A stretch of 64,000 nt of DNA. Origin: Hymenobacter qilianensis. GTDB lineage: Bacteria > Bacteroidota > Bacteroidia > Cytophagales > Hymenobacteraceae. Below, piece after piece: positions 1 through 8,688 of this stretch. The position numbers and the translations under genes were made by a program. The stretch lies in contig NZ_CP060784.1 of assembly GCF_014489555.1 (NCBI RefSeq), positions 1,922,001-1,986,000 on the forward strand, written 5' to 3'. The notes below the pieces were generated by a model. It saw only the letters and a list, made by a program, of their open reading frames with translations. It was not told the origin of the DNA and searched no databases. The number at the start of each line of letters is the position of its first letter. Within the stretch, counting starts at the first letter, position 1.

Positions 1-722
1 CCCGGCCTGCTGGTAGCCAAGCACCGCCGCGCCGATGGCTTCGGCAAGTTTGTGAACGTGGCCATCCTGCGCGGCGAGCAGCTCCAGCTGGTCGATATCG
101 AAAACACGGCCGTAGATGACTGCCCCGCGCTACAGAAGTTTCTGCCCGAACCAGGGCTGCCCGATGCGGCCGGCGAGCTGGATACTGTGCTGGTGGAGCT
201 GGCGGGCGTGATGCGCGCCCACGGCCGGGGCGGATTGGTGCTGGTGGTGCCCACCGAGTCGAACAAGTGGCAGGAGTCGATTGTGCATCCCATGACTTAC
301 CCCGTGCTGCCCGTGTATACGGGCATTGCCGAAGTTCGGCAGCAGGAGCAAGCCAAGTGGGAGTGGCGGGAAGAGATTCAGCGGGCCATTGGCATCGTGG
401 GGGCTTTACAGCCGTGGATGGGGCCACCATCATCACCCGCGACTATCATCTGCTGGCCTTTGGGGCGAAGGTAGCCCGCGCCAGATCCAGCACGCCCGTC
501 GATAAAATGGTGCTCACGGAACCCGTCGTGGAAAGCGAGGCCAAGTACATGCATCCGGCCCAGAACGGCGGCACCCGCCACCTCGCCGCCGCGCAGTTTG
601 TGTACGACCAACGCGACACTGTGGCCCTGGTAGCGTCGCAGGATGGCTTCTTTACAGTGTTTGCCTGGTCAACTTCCCTGGAAATGGTGCACGCCCACCG
701 CATTGATGTGCTGCTGCTGTAG
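1..722 (+). CDS. DAC-like (DACNV-type) sensor domain protein, 5' end outside window, frameshifted
   Basis: The reading frame is open from base 1, so the start lies left of the window. The C-terminal half has the marks of the DisA_N/DAC fold: a DGATIITRD...LLAFGAK segment, then GGTRHLAAAQFVYD and ALVASQDGFFTVF, which parallel the substrate-binding segments of diadenylate cyclases. In Bacteroidota such domains also occur as non-cyclase sensor domains (DACNV), and no partner domain is visible here, so activity cannot be told. The frame breaks at the G tract 399-403 (five G); adding one G gives VGGFTAVDGATI and joins the two halves without loss. Family assignment is from motif memory, not a search. 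Confidence 0.6.
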
Positions 723-765
723 GGGGCTATTGATCTTAGAAAGCATTTTGCGATTTTATATTGGT

Positions 766-876
766 GTCATGCAGAGCATGTGGCGCATCAAGCCAGGGAC
801 GAAGCATATCGCGTGCTGATGAAGGATTACTAATCTTAGTAAACACGCGAGATGCTTCGCTGCCGCTCTGCATGAC
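766..876. repeat. Family A palindromic repeat, copy 1 (partly decayed)
   Basis: Left arm starts GTCATGCAGAGC and the right arm ends GCTCTGCATGAC, with GATTACTAATCTTAGTAAA at the centre and ACGCGAGATGCTTCG on the right. The left arm is degenerate (GAAGCATATCGCGTGCTGA with extra bases before it), so this copy is older than the others. Seven further copies are listed below. Confidence 0.85.
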
Positions 877-1024
877 CGCCAAATTTCCATTATTGATTAC
901 CAAACTGACTCTAACCTGTTTATAGGCAACCTATGCTTGTTTTTGCGTAAGGCTATGTAGCTGCCGTGCTTCTGCTTACAGCTTATGTGTAAACCAGCTT
1001 TTATACTTCTCAAAACAACGCCTA

Positions 1025-2302
1025 ATGAACAGACGACCACTTGTAGTTACGGCCATTCTTCTCGCTGGCCTTACCGCTGCCTGCAACCAATCGGGCCAGG
1101 AGCAGCGCGACCAGGCCCAGAACACCGAAACCTCTTCGATTGCCGACCAGATCAACCGCGCCCCGCTCGAAACCCGGGAGGCCAACGTGCCCGGGCAGCG
1201 CCCCACTTTCGCCGGACAAACCCGGGCCAAGGGCGTGAAATCGACTGCTGCCTTTGAGGTGACGGTGCTGGCGAAAGGTCTCAAAAACCCGTGGGCCGTG
1301 GAGCCGCTGCCCACCGGCGACCTGCTGATAACTGAGAAACCCGGCATGCTGCGCATTGTATCGGCCACGGGGAAAGTGGGAGAGCCCATCAAAGGGTTGC
1401 CCGAGATTTACGTCTCTGGGCAAGGCGGCCTGCTGGATGTTGCGCTGAGCCCAAATTTCAAAACTGACCAAACGATTTATTGGTCTTTTTCCGAGCCGCG
1501 CGGCGACAAAGGCAACGCCACCAGCGTAGCCAAAGGGGTGCTTTCCGCCGATCGCCGGAGCCTGAGCCAAGTAAAAGTGATATTTCGGGCGCTGCCCGCC
1601 TACGACGGCGACATGCACTACGGCTCCCGCTTAGCGTTTGGGCCGGATGGTATGCTGTACGTGAGTCTGGGTGAGCGCTCCGACAAGGAAATCCGGCCCC
1701 AGGCTCAGCAGATGAATAGCCACATGGGCAAAACCCTGCGCATCACTCCCGACGGCAAGCCCGCCCCGGATAACCCATTCATTAAACAGGCCGGTGCCTT
1801 GCCCGAAATCTGGACGGTGGGGCAGCGCAACGTACAGGCTACCGCGTTTGATGCGCAGGGGCAGCTTTGGTCCGTGGATATGGGGCCGCAGGGTGGCGAC
1901 GAGCTGAACCGTCTGGAGGGCGGCAAAAACTACGGCTGGCCCTTGGTAACGTTTGGCGAAGAGTACTCCGGCGAGCCCGTGCCCAACTCCGTCACCACCA
2001 AGCAAGGCTTCGTGGACCCTGTCTATTACTGGGATCCGGTGATTGCGCCGTCGGGGGCTCAGTTCTATACCGGCGCCGCTTTTCCGGCCTGGCGCGGCAA
2101 CCTGTTTGTGGGGGCGCTCAAAGACCGGGAGTTGGTGCGCCTGCAAATCGAGAATGGCCGCGTAACGGGCGAAGAGCGTCTCCTTTCCGACCGCAAGCAA
2201 CGCGTGCGTGATGTAAAACAAGGGCCGGACGGCGCGCTGTACGTGGTGACGGATGAGGCCGACGGCGAGCTGTGGAAAATTGCCCCCCAGGCTGGCTCGT
2301 AG
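1025..2302 (+). CDS. PQQ-dependent sugar dehydrogenase, lipoprotein
   Basis: 425 residues. The N-terminus is a lipoprotein signal with lipobox LTAAC (Cys20), so the enzyme should be anchored on the cell envelope. The body matches the soluble glucose/aldose sugar dehydrogenase (GSDH, YliI) six-bladed propeller: NPWAVEPLPTGDLLITEK near residue 90, YGSRLAFGPDGMLYVSLGE near 200, and repeated D/G-rich blade turns. These enzymes oxidise aldose sugars using PQQ supplied from outside. It stands alone, with a strong hairpin terminator 50 bases downstream. The ATG at 1025 is chosen because it directly starts the signal peptide. The last codons carry the AATTGCCCCCCAG word. Confidence 0.88.
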   Translation: MNRRPLVVTAILLAGLTAACNQSGQEQRDQAQNTETSSIADQINRAPLETREANVPGQRPTFAGQTRAKGVKSTAAFEVTVLAKGLKNPWAVEPLPTGDLLITEKPGMLRIVSATGKVGEPIKGLPEIYVSGQGGLLDVALSPNFKTDQTIYWSFSEPRGDKGNATSVAKGVLSADRRSLSQVKVIFRALPAYDGDMHYGSRLAFGPDGMLYVSLGERSDKEIRPQAQQMNSHMGKTLRITPDGKPAPDNPFIKQAGALPEIWTVGQRNVQATAFDAQGQLWSVDMGPQGGDELNRLEGGKNYGWPLVTFGEEYSGEPVPNSVTTKQGFVDPVYYWDPVIAPSGAQFYTGAAFPAWRGNLFVGALKDRELVRLQIENGRVTGEERLLSDRKQRVRDVKQGPDGALYVVTDEADGELWKIAPQAGS

Positions 2303-2352
2303 AAAGCAAGACAAGCGCTGGGGGCAAATTGCCGCTGCCTGTATTCATTTAG

Positions 2353-2399
2353 AACCCAAAAGCCCGACGAGAATAAGGTTCTCGTCGGGCTTTTGGGTT
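2353..2399. terminator. Bidirectional hairpin terminator
   Basis: A perfect inverted repeat of about 20 bp (AACCCAAAAGCCCGACGAGA and its complement) around a short loop, with T-rich ends on both strands. It separates the plus-strand dehydrogenase from the minus-strand rlmF. Confidence 0.88.
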
Positions 2400-2497
2400 T
2401 CTAGAGCAGGTTAAAAAGAGTTGCCCCTCCCAATGTAGATTGGTGGGCATAGCAGTCACCTGGCGTCGAAATAGGGAAAGAAAGTCCGGCCGCAAAC

Positions 2498-3485
2498 TTA
2501 CTTCTGCGCCGGGTTTGCCCCCAGCGCTTGTCCCGCCACGCCTGCTGCTGTTGGGCGTCCAGAAACGTCCAGGCCACGATGCGGCTGCTTTTCTGACCCT
2601 GCGCCATGTTGATGGTGCGCACCTCGACGGCCCCTGCCTTTTCCAGCGACTTATACAGGCCCGGCAGGGTTTCCTTCTTGGATACCAGCGTCGTAAACCA
2701 GAAAATGTTGCTCTTGCTTAAAGTGCTTTCCTGGGCCATGCGCCACAAAAACGTAGCCTCGCCGCCGGGATACCACAGCTCCGTGGCCTGGCCGCCAAAG
2801 TTCGGGGCAGACGGAGTCTGGGGGCTTTTTGGGTGCCGAGGTTGTGCTCCTTACGCCGGCTGCTGGCTTCGGCCTCGGCCTGGGAGCCATGAAACGGCGG
2901 ATTGCACATGGTCAGGTCGAAGAACTCCTTGGGCTCGACGATATCGTTGAAAATCTGGGTGGAGGAAATTTGGCGGCGTATGTCTACGTTGCCGGCCAGG
3001 GTGCTATTGCTGGCAACTATCTGCTTGGCCATGCGCAGGGCTACCACATCCACATCAGTGCCCACGAAGCGCCAGCCGTACTCCTTATGCCCGATAATAG
3101 GGTAGATGCAATTGGCCCCCACGCCAATATCAAGCACCCGAATGCTTTTGCCTCTGGGAACCACGTCGCCATTGACGGAAGCCAGCAAATCAGCTAAGTA
3201 ATGAACGTAATCGGCGCGGCCGGGAATGGGCGGGCACAGGTAGCCGGCCGGAATATCCCAGTTCTGAATACCATAAAACTGCTTCAGCAACGCCCGGTTC
3301 AGCGCTTTTACGGCTTCAGGGTTGGCGAAGTCGATGCTGGTGTCGTCGTACTTGTTCACGGCCACAAACGGCGCCAACTCCGGCGAAGTCTTGATTAGCT
3401 GAGGAAAGTCGTAGCGGCCGCGGTGGCGGTTGCGCGGGTGCAACGGGTCTTTCTCGGCGGTATCCTGGGGCGGTTGGGTTGTCAT
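2498..3485 (-). CDS. rlmF: 23S rRNA (adenine-N6)-methyltransferase RlmF, two frameshifts
   Basis: Methylates A1618 of 23S rRNA. Visible motifs: [15 protein letters not shown] (SAM-binding loop) and the catalytic NPPFHGS tetrapeptide region, with the typical RlmF start ...[16 protein letters not shown]. As sequenced the frame is broken twice, at 2820-2824 and again at 2518-2522, both five-base C/G tracts in the recurrent GCCCCCCA context. Adding one base at each gives a continuous protein that ends ...[14 protein letters not shown] with a stop at 2498-2500; without the second repair the frame runs on to 2401 with a C-terminus unlike the family. About 329 residues after repair, normal for RlmF. 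Confidence 0.87.
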
Positions 3486-3554
3486 TGGGGTAGAGGGGTA
3501 AATGAAGGCGAATCAAGACTGCTCTAGCATTGACTATTGACTAGTAAATCAATA

Positions 3555-3655
3555 GGCGGTCATGCAGAGCGGAGCCGAAGCATCTCGCGTGCTGACGAAG
3601 GATTACTACTCTTACTAAACACGCGAGATGCTTCGCTCCGCTCTGCATGACCGCC
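3555..3655. repeat. Family A palindromic repeat, copy 2
   Basis: Near-perfect long inverted repeat: GGCGGTCATGCAGAGC...GAAGCATCTCGCGTGCTGA on the left and ACACGCGAGATGCTTCG...GCTCTGCATGACCGCC on the right, around GGATTACTACTCTTACTAA. It lies upstream of rlmF and downstream of the cold-shock gene. Confidence 0.92.
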
Positions 3656-3730
3656 TGCTTAAGCTACAATATGTACTCGTATGACAGGCAATCCAAGTCA
3701 GTACAGCGCTACTCAGGCGCTAGCAAACGC

Positions 3731-3767
3731 AAAAGCGGCCGCAGCTCCGAGGAGTTGCGGCCGCTTT
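3731..3767 (-). terminator. Terminator of the cold-shock gene
   Basis: Hairpin with AAAGCGGCCGCA arms around CTCCGAGGAG, 44 bases past the stop of the minus-strand cold-shock gene, followed on that strand by a short T run. Confidence 0.75.
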
Positions 3768-3810
3768 ATGCCGAAGGTTAGTACGCTGGCGTAGATCGTT
3801 TTATCAAAAG

Positions 3811-4269
3811 CTAAGCCTCGGCCAATTTAACAGAAACGGCGGTTGGTCCTTTCTGGCCCATGGCCACTTCGAACGTCACCTTGTCGTTTTCTTTGATCTG
3901 GTTGATCAACCCATTGGCGTGCACAAAAATGCTTTCCTGGGTCTGCTGATCCTTGATAAAGCCGTAGCCTTTCGAGTCATTAAAGAAAGACACCACACCC
4001 TTCCGAATAACGTCGGGCTGCTCCATGTCTTCCTGCTTCATGGTCGTAATCTGGATATCCTCCTGATTAATAACCTTCTTCTTTTTTGGATCCGGAGGAG
4101 AATCAACGATGTTGCCGTTTTCGTCAACGTAAGCCAGCATATCCTCTAGGCTCTGACCCTTCTGCGCGTTTGCTTGGCGCTCCTCTTTTTTCTCAGCCTT
4201 ATCGGTACGCTTCTTTAATCGTTTTTTCTCATTCTCTTTTTTACCAAACGTTGCTTGTGATCTAGCCAT
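3811..4269 (-). CDS. Cold-shock domain protein with charged N-terminal extension
   Basis: 152 residues. The C-terminal ~62 residues are a cold-shock domain with RNP1 (KGYGFIKD) and RNP2 (SIFVHANG), so it should bind single-stranded RNA or DNA. The first ~45 residues are almost only K, E, R and Q, and residues 45-85 form an acidic/proline linker. This extended form is about twice the length of classical CspA. The coding region is flanked by its own terminator; upstream DNA (4270-4460) shows no recognised promoter box. Function as an RNA chaperone is inferred from the domain. Confidence 0.85.
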   Translation of the reverse strand: MARSQATFGKKENEKKRLKKRTDKAEKKEERQANAQKGQSLEDMLAYVDENGNIVDSPPDPKKKKVINQEDIQITTMKQEDMEQPDVIRKGVVSFFNDSKGYGFIKDQQTQESIFVHANGLINQIKENDKVTFEVAMGQKGPTAVSVKLAEA

Positions 4270-4460
4270 TTTTATTTTTTGATTTTAAGTAATACACATT
4301 GTAATGCCAGGCAAAGCCAGAGGCTCAAAGCAGGCCATCATCTTACTACAGACGGCGAAAAACTAAAGTTCAGCACAAGGCATAAACGTCTTAGTATAAA
4401 GCTGAACCGCGGGGAGCACCTGCCTGATGAAAGAAGGAACGGGGCAGGGAATCATCAAAG

Positions 4461-5056
4461 TTACAGCAATTCAACTTCTTCCTGTTGTTGAGGCAGGTAA
4501 AAGCTGTCAAGTTCTATTACGTCGCCGGGGGCAAATCGTGCAAATAGATAGCGCCAACCCGCACGCGCAGCAGGCGCAGCGTCGGAAAACCGACGGCTGC
4601 GGTCATTTTGCGCACTTGCCGATTCTTGCCTTCCGTGAGCGTAATGGATACCCAGCTGGTGGGGCCGTGACGGTCATCGCGAATTTTGCGGGTACGGGGG
4701 GCAAATTCCGGTGCCGTTTCTAATTTAAATGCGGTGCAGGGCGTGGTCTGGTATTTTACGTCGCGAATACCAATTTCGACGCCTTGTTGTAATTGCGCAA
4801 TTGCCTCGTCCGTAATTATTCCGTCGACCTGGGCGTAATATTCTTTCTCTACTTTTTTGCTGCGCACCAATTCGCTCATTTTTCCGTCGGTGGTGAGCAA
4901 TAATAGCCCTTCACTCGACTCATCCAAGCGCCCGATAGCCATCGTGCCTTCCGGAAAATTGTGTAAGTCGCCGAGCAACTTCTTCTTTTTTAATTCACAG
5001 ACGAACTGACTTAAATAGCCATACGGCTTGTGAATTATGAAGTGTTGATGCGACAT
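4461..5056 (-). CDS. rRNA large-subunit pseudouridine synthase, RluE-type, frameshifted
   Basis: RsuA/RluB/E/F family enzyme without the S4 domain. Visible: IHKPYGYLSQF at the N-terminus, the catalytic loop MAIGRLDESSEGLLLLT (Asp nucleophile in GRLD) and the EGKNRQVRKM motif near the C-terminus. As sequenced the frame stops at 4517 after ...YLHDLPPAT because the G tract 4527-4531 has five G. One more G continues as PPGDVIELDSFYLPQ...EVELL to a stop at 4461-4463, the ending usual for this family. The exact uridine modified cannot be read from the sequence. Confidence 0.85.
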
Positions 5057-5344
5057 GTACGAGACGAATTAAATTAACTGGATGGGTAAGCGACGGATAC
5101 TGCAATTGTTTCGGCAGGAAATAAGGCTGGTACGCAAAGATGTGTTATCTTATTACTAATCAAGAATTAAACTGATAATAAGCATCTTGGCTCCTCCCGT
5201 GGCGTGTGCGCTAACCGTTTGATGGAACAGCCACAACTAGCGCCGCTTCTACACCTTGACCCAACCTCGGCTCAACAGTCATCGTACAGCGGCCGACGGC
5301 AATGTATTAGCTAATGCCTATTTTCCATTTTCTGTTCCCTGACC

Positions 5345-6019
5345 ATGAAATCCGCTCTGTTTTTCCTTTCCTGCGCCTCCGCTTTGTCGTTGGCTTCCTG
5401 CAATACCGACAAAAAAGCCGCCGTTGATGCGGCCACGACGCCCTCGGCCGATACGGCCGTGGTAGCTGATAACGACGTGGTGATGCTCTACCGCGAGCAA
5501 GGCAACCGCGTAGCCAATCGCGTCACTACCGATTTGGGTATTACCGACACCGCTCAGGTTCGCGAGGTGCGGCGTGTGTACGATACCCGCGCCACCCGCC
5601 TCGGGGAAGTAGACACCCGCTACGCCGCCGACACCACCGGCCGCACCACGGCCCTGCGCGAAATTGACCGCGACACCGACACCAAAATCAAGGACATTGT
5701 GAAGGACGATGACCGTTACATGACCTACGAGGAAAAGCGCGCCACCTATTACACGGGCGAAGAATACGCTGCCGAAGCGGAAGAGGATGTGCCTCAGTCT
5801 GGCGCTTCAAGTGCCGCCCCGCGCCCTGCTACTCCTGCTCGCCGCCAGGGCCCGGCCATTGTGAAGTCTGAGAGGAAGAAGAACGGTGAATCCAAAACCG
5901 TGTACGCCGACGGTCGCACCGTGAAAGTGGACAAAGACGGCGACCGCAAAATCGAATATCCTGACGGCACGAAAGTAAAGCGCGACGCCGATGATGGCGA
6001 GCGCAAAGTGAAAGACTAG
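5345..6019 (+). CDS. Putative lipoprotein, charged
   Basis: 224 residues, with a lipoprotein signal ending LASC (Cys19). Residues 40-150 are rich in D, R, T and look helical; a long acidic/proline linker follows. The C-terminal 50 residues hold short repeats of the form YADGRTVKVDKDGD / YPDGTKVKRDADDG, which resemble tandem beta-hairpin turns. No known enzyme motif is seen. It has its own terminator 25 bases after the stop, and the 288 bases upstream hold no gene. Confidence 0.7.
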   Translation: MKSALFFLSCASALSLASCNTDKKAAVDAATTPSADTAVVADNDVVMLYREQGNRVANRVTTDLGITDTAQVREVRRVYDTRATRLGEVDTRYAADTTGRTTALREIDRDTDTKIKDIVKDDDRYMTYEEKRATYYTGEEYAAEAEEDVPQSGASSAAPRPATPARRQGPAIVKSERKKNGESKTVYADGRTVKVDKDGDRKIEYPDGTKVKRDADDGERKVKD

Positions 6020-6043
6020 ATTTTGAGCCAAGCGCTTATTCAA

Positions 6044-6079
6044 CAAAAAGCCCGCATCAGTCATGGTGCGGGCTTTTTG
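6044..6079. terminator. Hairpin terminator
   Basis: AAAAAGCCCGCAtcagtcatgGTGCGGGCTTTTTG: A and T tracts flank the stem, so it can serve both the upstream lipoprotein and the convergent minus-strand gene that ends at 6087. Confidence 0.85.
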
Positions 6080-6086
6080 TTATAGC

Positions 6087-7208
6087 TTATTGTGCTACAC
6101 CAAACGCCTGTAGCTCCTTCGTAATGCGCTCATTCCAGCGTGCCTGAGCGGCGTCGTTCGTGCCATTCCCAGTTTCGCCGTCGTACTGTTCCTGCATGCG
6201 GTTCATTTCCTGATACGACAACAGGTATTGATGCTGCAAGTGGCCAGCGTAATAATCGACTGACAGCGTATCCTGCCGAATTCGATGCTTAAAGCGCTCC
6301 ACCACCAGCTTTACCACATCGAAGTGGCGCTGCTCGTGGTTGAGCGTATAGGGTGTGCGGGCATGGTCGGCTACCCAGGAGGAACTGCGCACCACGAAGG
6401 TTTTCATGGCAATACGGAGCTGCATTTTGCCCCCACAACCTTCGTGGAGCCTTGATACGCGAAGTTGGGAAATATCACCGCTGCGGTATTACCACCAGAT
6501 TGGCGGGTACCCTTAAAATCAGCAAAATCGAGGGGGCGCTTGGGGTCGTAGAACAGCGTGTCGGCTTCCTGATTATCGATGTAATCGGTGAAGAAAACCT
6601 GCACGCCAGTAGCCAGTTTGGCGTTGTGGGGGCATTTTGCTTTACCCAGGTGTGCAGGTACCGCATCGCTTCAGTTAGCGCCTGACGTAGCGTGGGCTCC
6701 ACTACGGCAAGCTGGCCGGCGGGGCGGCCATAGCGGGCCGCGCCCTGGTACTCGGTTAGTGCTATCGTTTGGCCGTCGCGCTGCCAGTCGAAGGCCATTT
6801 TTATCGTCATGCGGCCATCTACGCGGCCGGGCGCTTTGGGGTCAGACGTCTCCGTGACTTTACACTCCCGCAAACGGATGGTTATGGGCGCAGCTGCTTA
6901 TTGGCAGGAAGTGTTTGTTGAATAAACTTCCGAATAGCACTAGCGCCACCGCCTTGCAAATCAATAGCTTGCGCTTTGGAAGCTGGTGCAGCAACGGTAG
7001 AAGGCGGCAGCAACGAAGCCACGGCGCGGCGGTCGGGGCGCTCGTCTACCACCTGCGCTACGTAGAACTCCTGGGGGGCAAATGTTTGGGTAGGAGCCAG
7101 CAACCGAATGGGCGGCACCGGCCCCGCCGACTGCGCCGCCAGTAAAAGCACCCCCGCAAGTAAGGCTACTACCCAGCGCATTGCCGGGCGCAGAAAAGTC
7201 AGCAACAT
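6087..7208 (-). CDS. Secreted HEQRH-motif protein (DUF922-like), three frameshifts
   Basis: The N-terminus has a hydrophobic signal or anchor segment (residues ~10-28). After repair the protein is about 373 residues with a C-terminal HEQRHFDVVKLVVE helix, an HExxH-like motif that resembles the DUF922 putative metalloprotease family. The frame breaks at GGG 6886-6888, at 6628-6632 and at 6430-6434. The last two are five-base tracts in GCCCCCAC/GTGGGGGC context; one extra base gives NAPHNAKLATGVQVFF and VVGGKMQLRIAMK. All three pieces read through with matching composition, so this is one gene. Protease activity is not shown. An alternative start is the Met at about 7181. Confidence 0.6.
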
Positions 7209-7380
7209 GGAGGGATAAGTGTGTGAAGCCGGAAGCTAGTAATCAAGGCTTCTACATCGGAGCCCTGGCAAAACGTTCCCGCCCGCCAACCGTCAAAAAG
7301 CCTCCAGCTTCCGCCCAACTGAACAATAACCCTTCGTAGAAGCTCGCGTTGTTAGCTTTCATCCTAATCAATTACTAGCT

Positions 7381-8244
7381 ATGGAAAATAAGCCCACGAC
7401 ATTGCCGCCCCAGAAGCAGGATCAGCAGCCCGGCCTGGAGCAGGAAATGACGCCCCAACCCGAATATATTCGGCCCAACTATAAAGGCAGTGAAAAGCTG
7501 CAAGGCAAAGTAGCCCTCATCACCGGCGGCGACTCCGGCATCGGCCGCTCCGTGGCGGTGCATTTTGCCCGCGAGGGGGCCGATGTGGCCATTACGTATC
7601 TGCCCACCGAGGAAGAAGATGCCTATAAAACGCGCCAGCTGGTAGAAGCGGAAGGCCAGCGCTGCCTCACCCTGCCCGGTGACCTGCGCGACCGGCAGTA
7701 CTGCCAGCAAATAGTGGAGCGCACCGTCGATGAGTTGGGTGGCCTGAATATCGTAGTCAACAACGCCGCCGAGCAGTTTCCCAGTCAAGACCTGAAGGAA
7801 GTGTCGGATGAGCAGTGGGAAGACACCTTTCAGGTTAATTTTTTCTCCTTCGTCCGCGTGACGCGCGCCGCCCTCAAGCACCTCAAAGAAGGCGACTCCA
7901 TCATCTGCACCTCGTCGATTAATGCCTACCGGGGTAACCAGCAGCTCGTCGATTATTCGGCCACGAAAGGCGCTATCACGGTCTTTGTCAGGTCGATGGC
8001 TCAGCAATTGGCCGAGAAGAAGATCCGCGTCAACTCAGTGGCTCCCGGCCCCATCTGGACACCGCTTATTCCCGCCAGCTTCCCGCCGGATAAAGTAGCT
8101 TCCTTCGGCAAAGACACCACCATGAAGCGCCCCGGCCAGCCCTCCGAAGTAGGCCCCGCCTACGTCTTCCTCGCCTCCGACGACTCCACGTATTTCACCG
8201 GCCAAACCCTGCACCCTAACGGCGGCGAAACGGTGAATACGTAA
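7381..8244 (+). CDS. SDR family oxidoreductase, YghA/YhdF-like
   Basis: 287 residues. Short-chain dehydrogenase fold: cofactor loop ITGGDSGIGRS near residue 48, NNAAEQF, catalytic Ser (CTSSINAYRG) and YSATKGA (Tyr-x-x-x-Lys). The N-terminal 40 residues, rich in P and Q, are typical of the YghA/YhdF/GsiB-associated subgroup, which reduces aldehydes or sugars with NAD(P)H and is often stress-linked. Substrate is not determined. The ATG at 7381 follows an A/T-rich stretch without a clear ribosome site, as usual in this phylum. Confidence 0.87.
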   Translation: MENKPTTLPPQKQDQQPGLEQEMTPQPEYIRPNYKGSEKLQGKVALITGGDSGIGRSVAVHFAREGADVAITYLPTEEEDAYKTRQLVEAEGQRCLTLPGDLRDRQYCQQIVERTVDELGGLNIVVNNAAEQFPSQDLKEVSDEQWEDTFQVNFFSFVRVTRAALKHLKEGDSIICTSSINAYRGNQQLVDYSATKGAITVFVRSMAQQLAEKKIRVNSVAPGPIWTPLIPASFPPDKVASFGKDTTMKRPGQPSEVGPAYVFLASDDSTYFTGQTLHPNGGETVNT

Positions 8245-8285
8245 GCCGCTTAAGCTGTAAAAGATGCGTTTAATACCAATTGAAC

Positions 8286-8500
8286 GTCATGCAGAGCGGC
8301 CGCGAAGCATCTCGCGTGCTGAGGTTGCCACACTAACCGTCATGCTGAGCCTGTCGAAGCATCTCTACTGGTTAGTAGAATCAATACTATTGCAACGAAG
8401 CGGGAGAGATGCTTCGACTCCGCTCAGCATGACGTTCTCTTTTGTTGATTAGCACTCCTCACATCAGCACGCGAGATGCTTCGCGGCCGCTCTGCATGAC
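8286..8500. repeat. Family A repeat, copy 3, split by a nested second palindrome
   Basis: Outer arms are GTCATGCAGAGCGGCCGCG... and ...CGCGGCCGCTCTGCATGAC. Between them, at 8338-8434, lies a complete second palindrome with related but different arms (CGTCATGCTGAGCCTGTCG and ...CGACTCCGCTCAGCATGACG). The outer arms match each other exactly in their GCGGCCGC bases, so the outer element was whole before the inner one arrived. Confidence 0.9.
8338..8434. repeat. Inner nested palindrome (family A2)
   Basis: Arms CGTCATGCTGAGC...GAAGCATCTCT and GGGAGAGATGCTTCG...GCTCAGCATGACG around a central ACTGGTTAGTAGAATCAA region. It differs from family A by CTGAG for CAGAG and CTCTACTGG for CTCGCGTGC. A half copy is seen at 23271-23303. 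Confidence 0.85.
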
Positions 8501-8523
8501 GGTCGAATTAGGTACTGCGATAT

Positions 8524-8558
8524 AAAAAAGCCCCCAAACATTTCCTGGGGGGCTTTTT
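8524..8558. terminator. Terminator built from the GCCCCCC word
   Basis: AAAAAAGCCCCCaaacatttCCTGGGGGGCTTTTTTT. The stem arms are the same C/G word that recurs inside genes. It ends the transcript of the SDR gene. Confidence 0.85.
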
Positions 8559-8688
8559 TTATATAAGATCATTTAGGCTAAGCCAACGCAGCTAGAGCAG
8601 TACTTAGTTGGGTTTAAACTCGCCATGAATAGCAGCGCGCCAAAATTTCATACCTTAGAAGACGTTCTTTCCCGACTTACCCACCCGC

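Noticed and set aside
2401..2748. A separate small minus-strand gene downstream of rlmF
   Set aside because: It is the C-terminal part of RlmF after a frameshift at 2820-2824, followed by a spurious extension after a second shift at 2518-2522.
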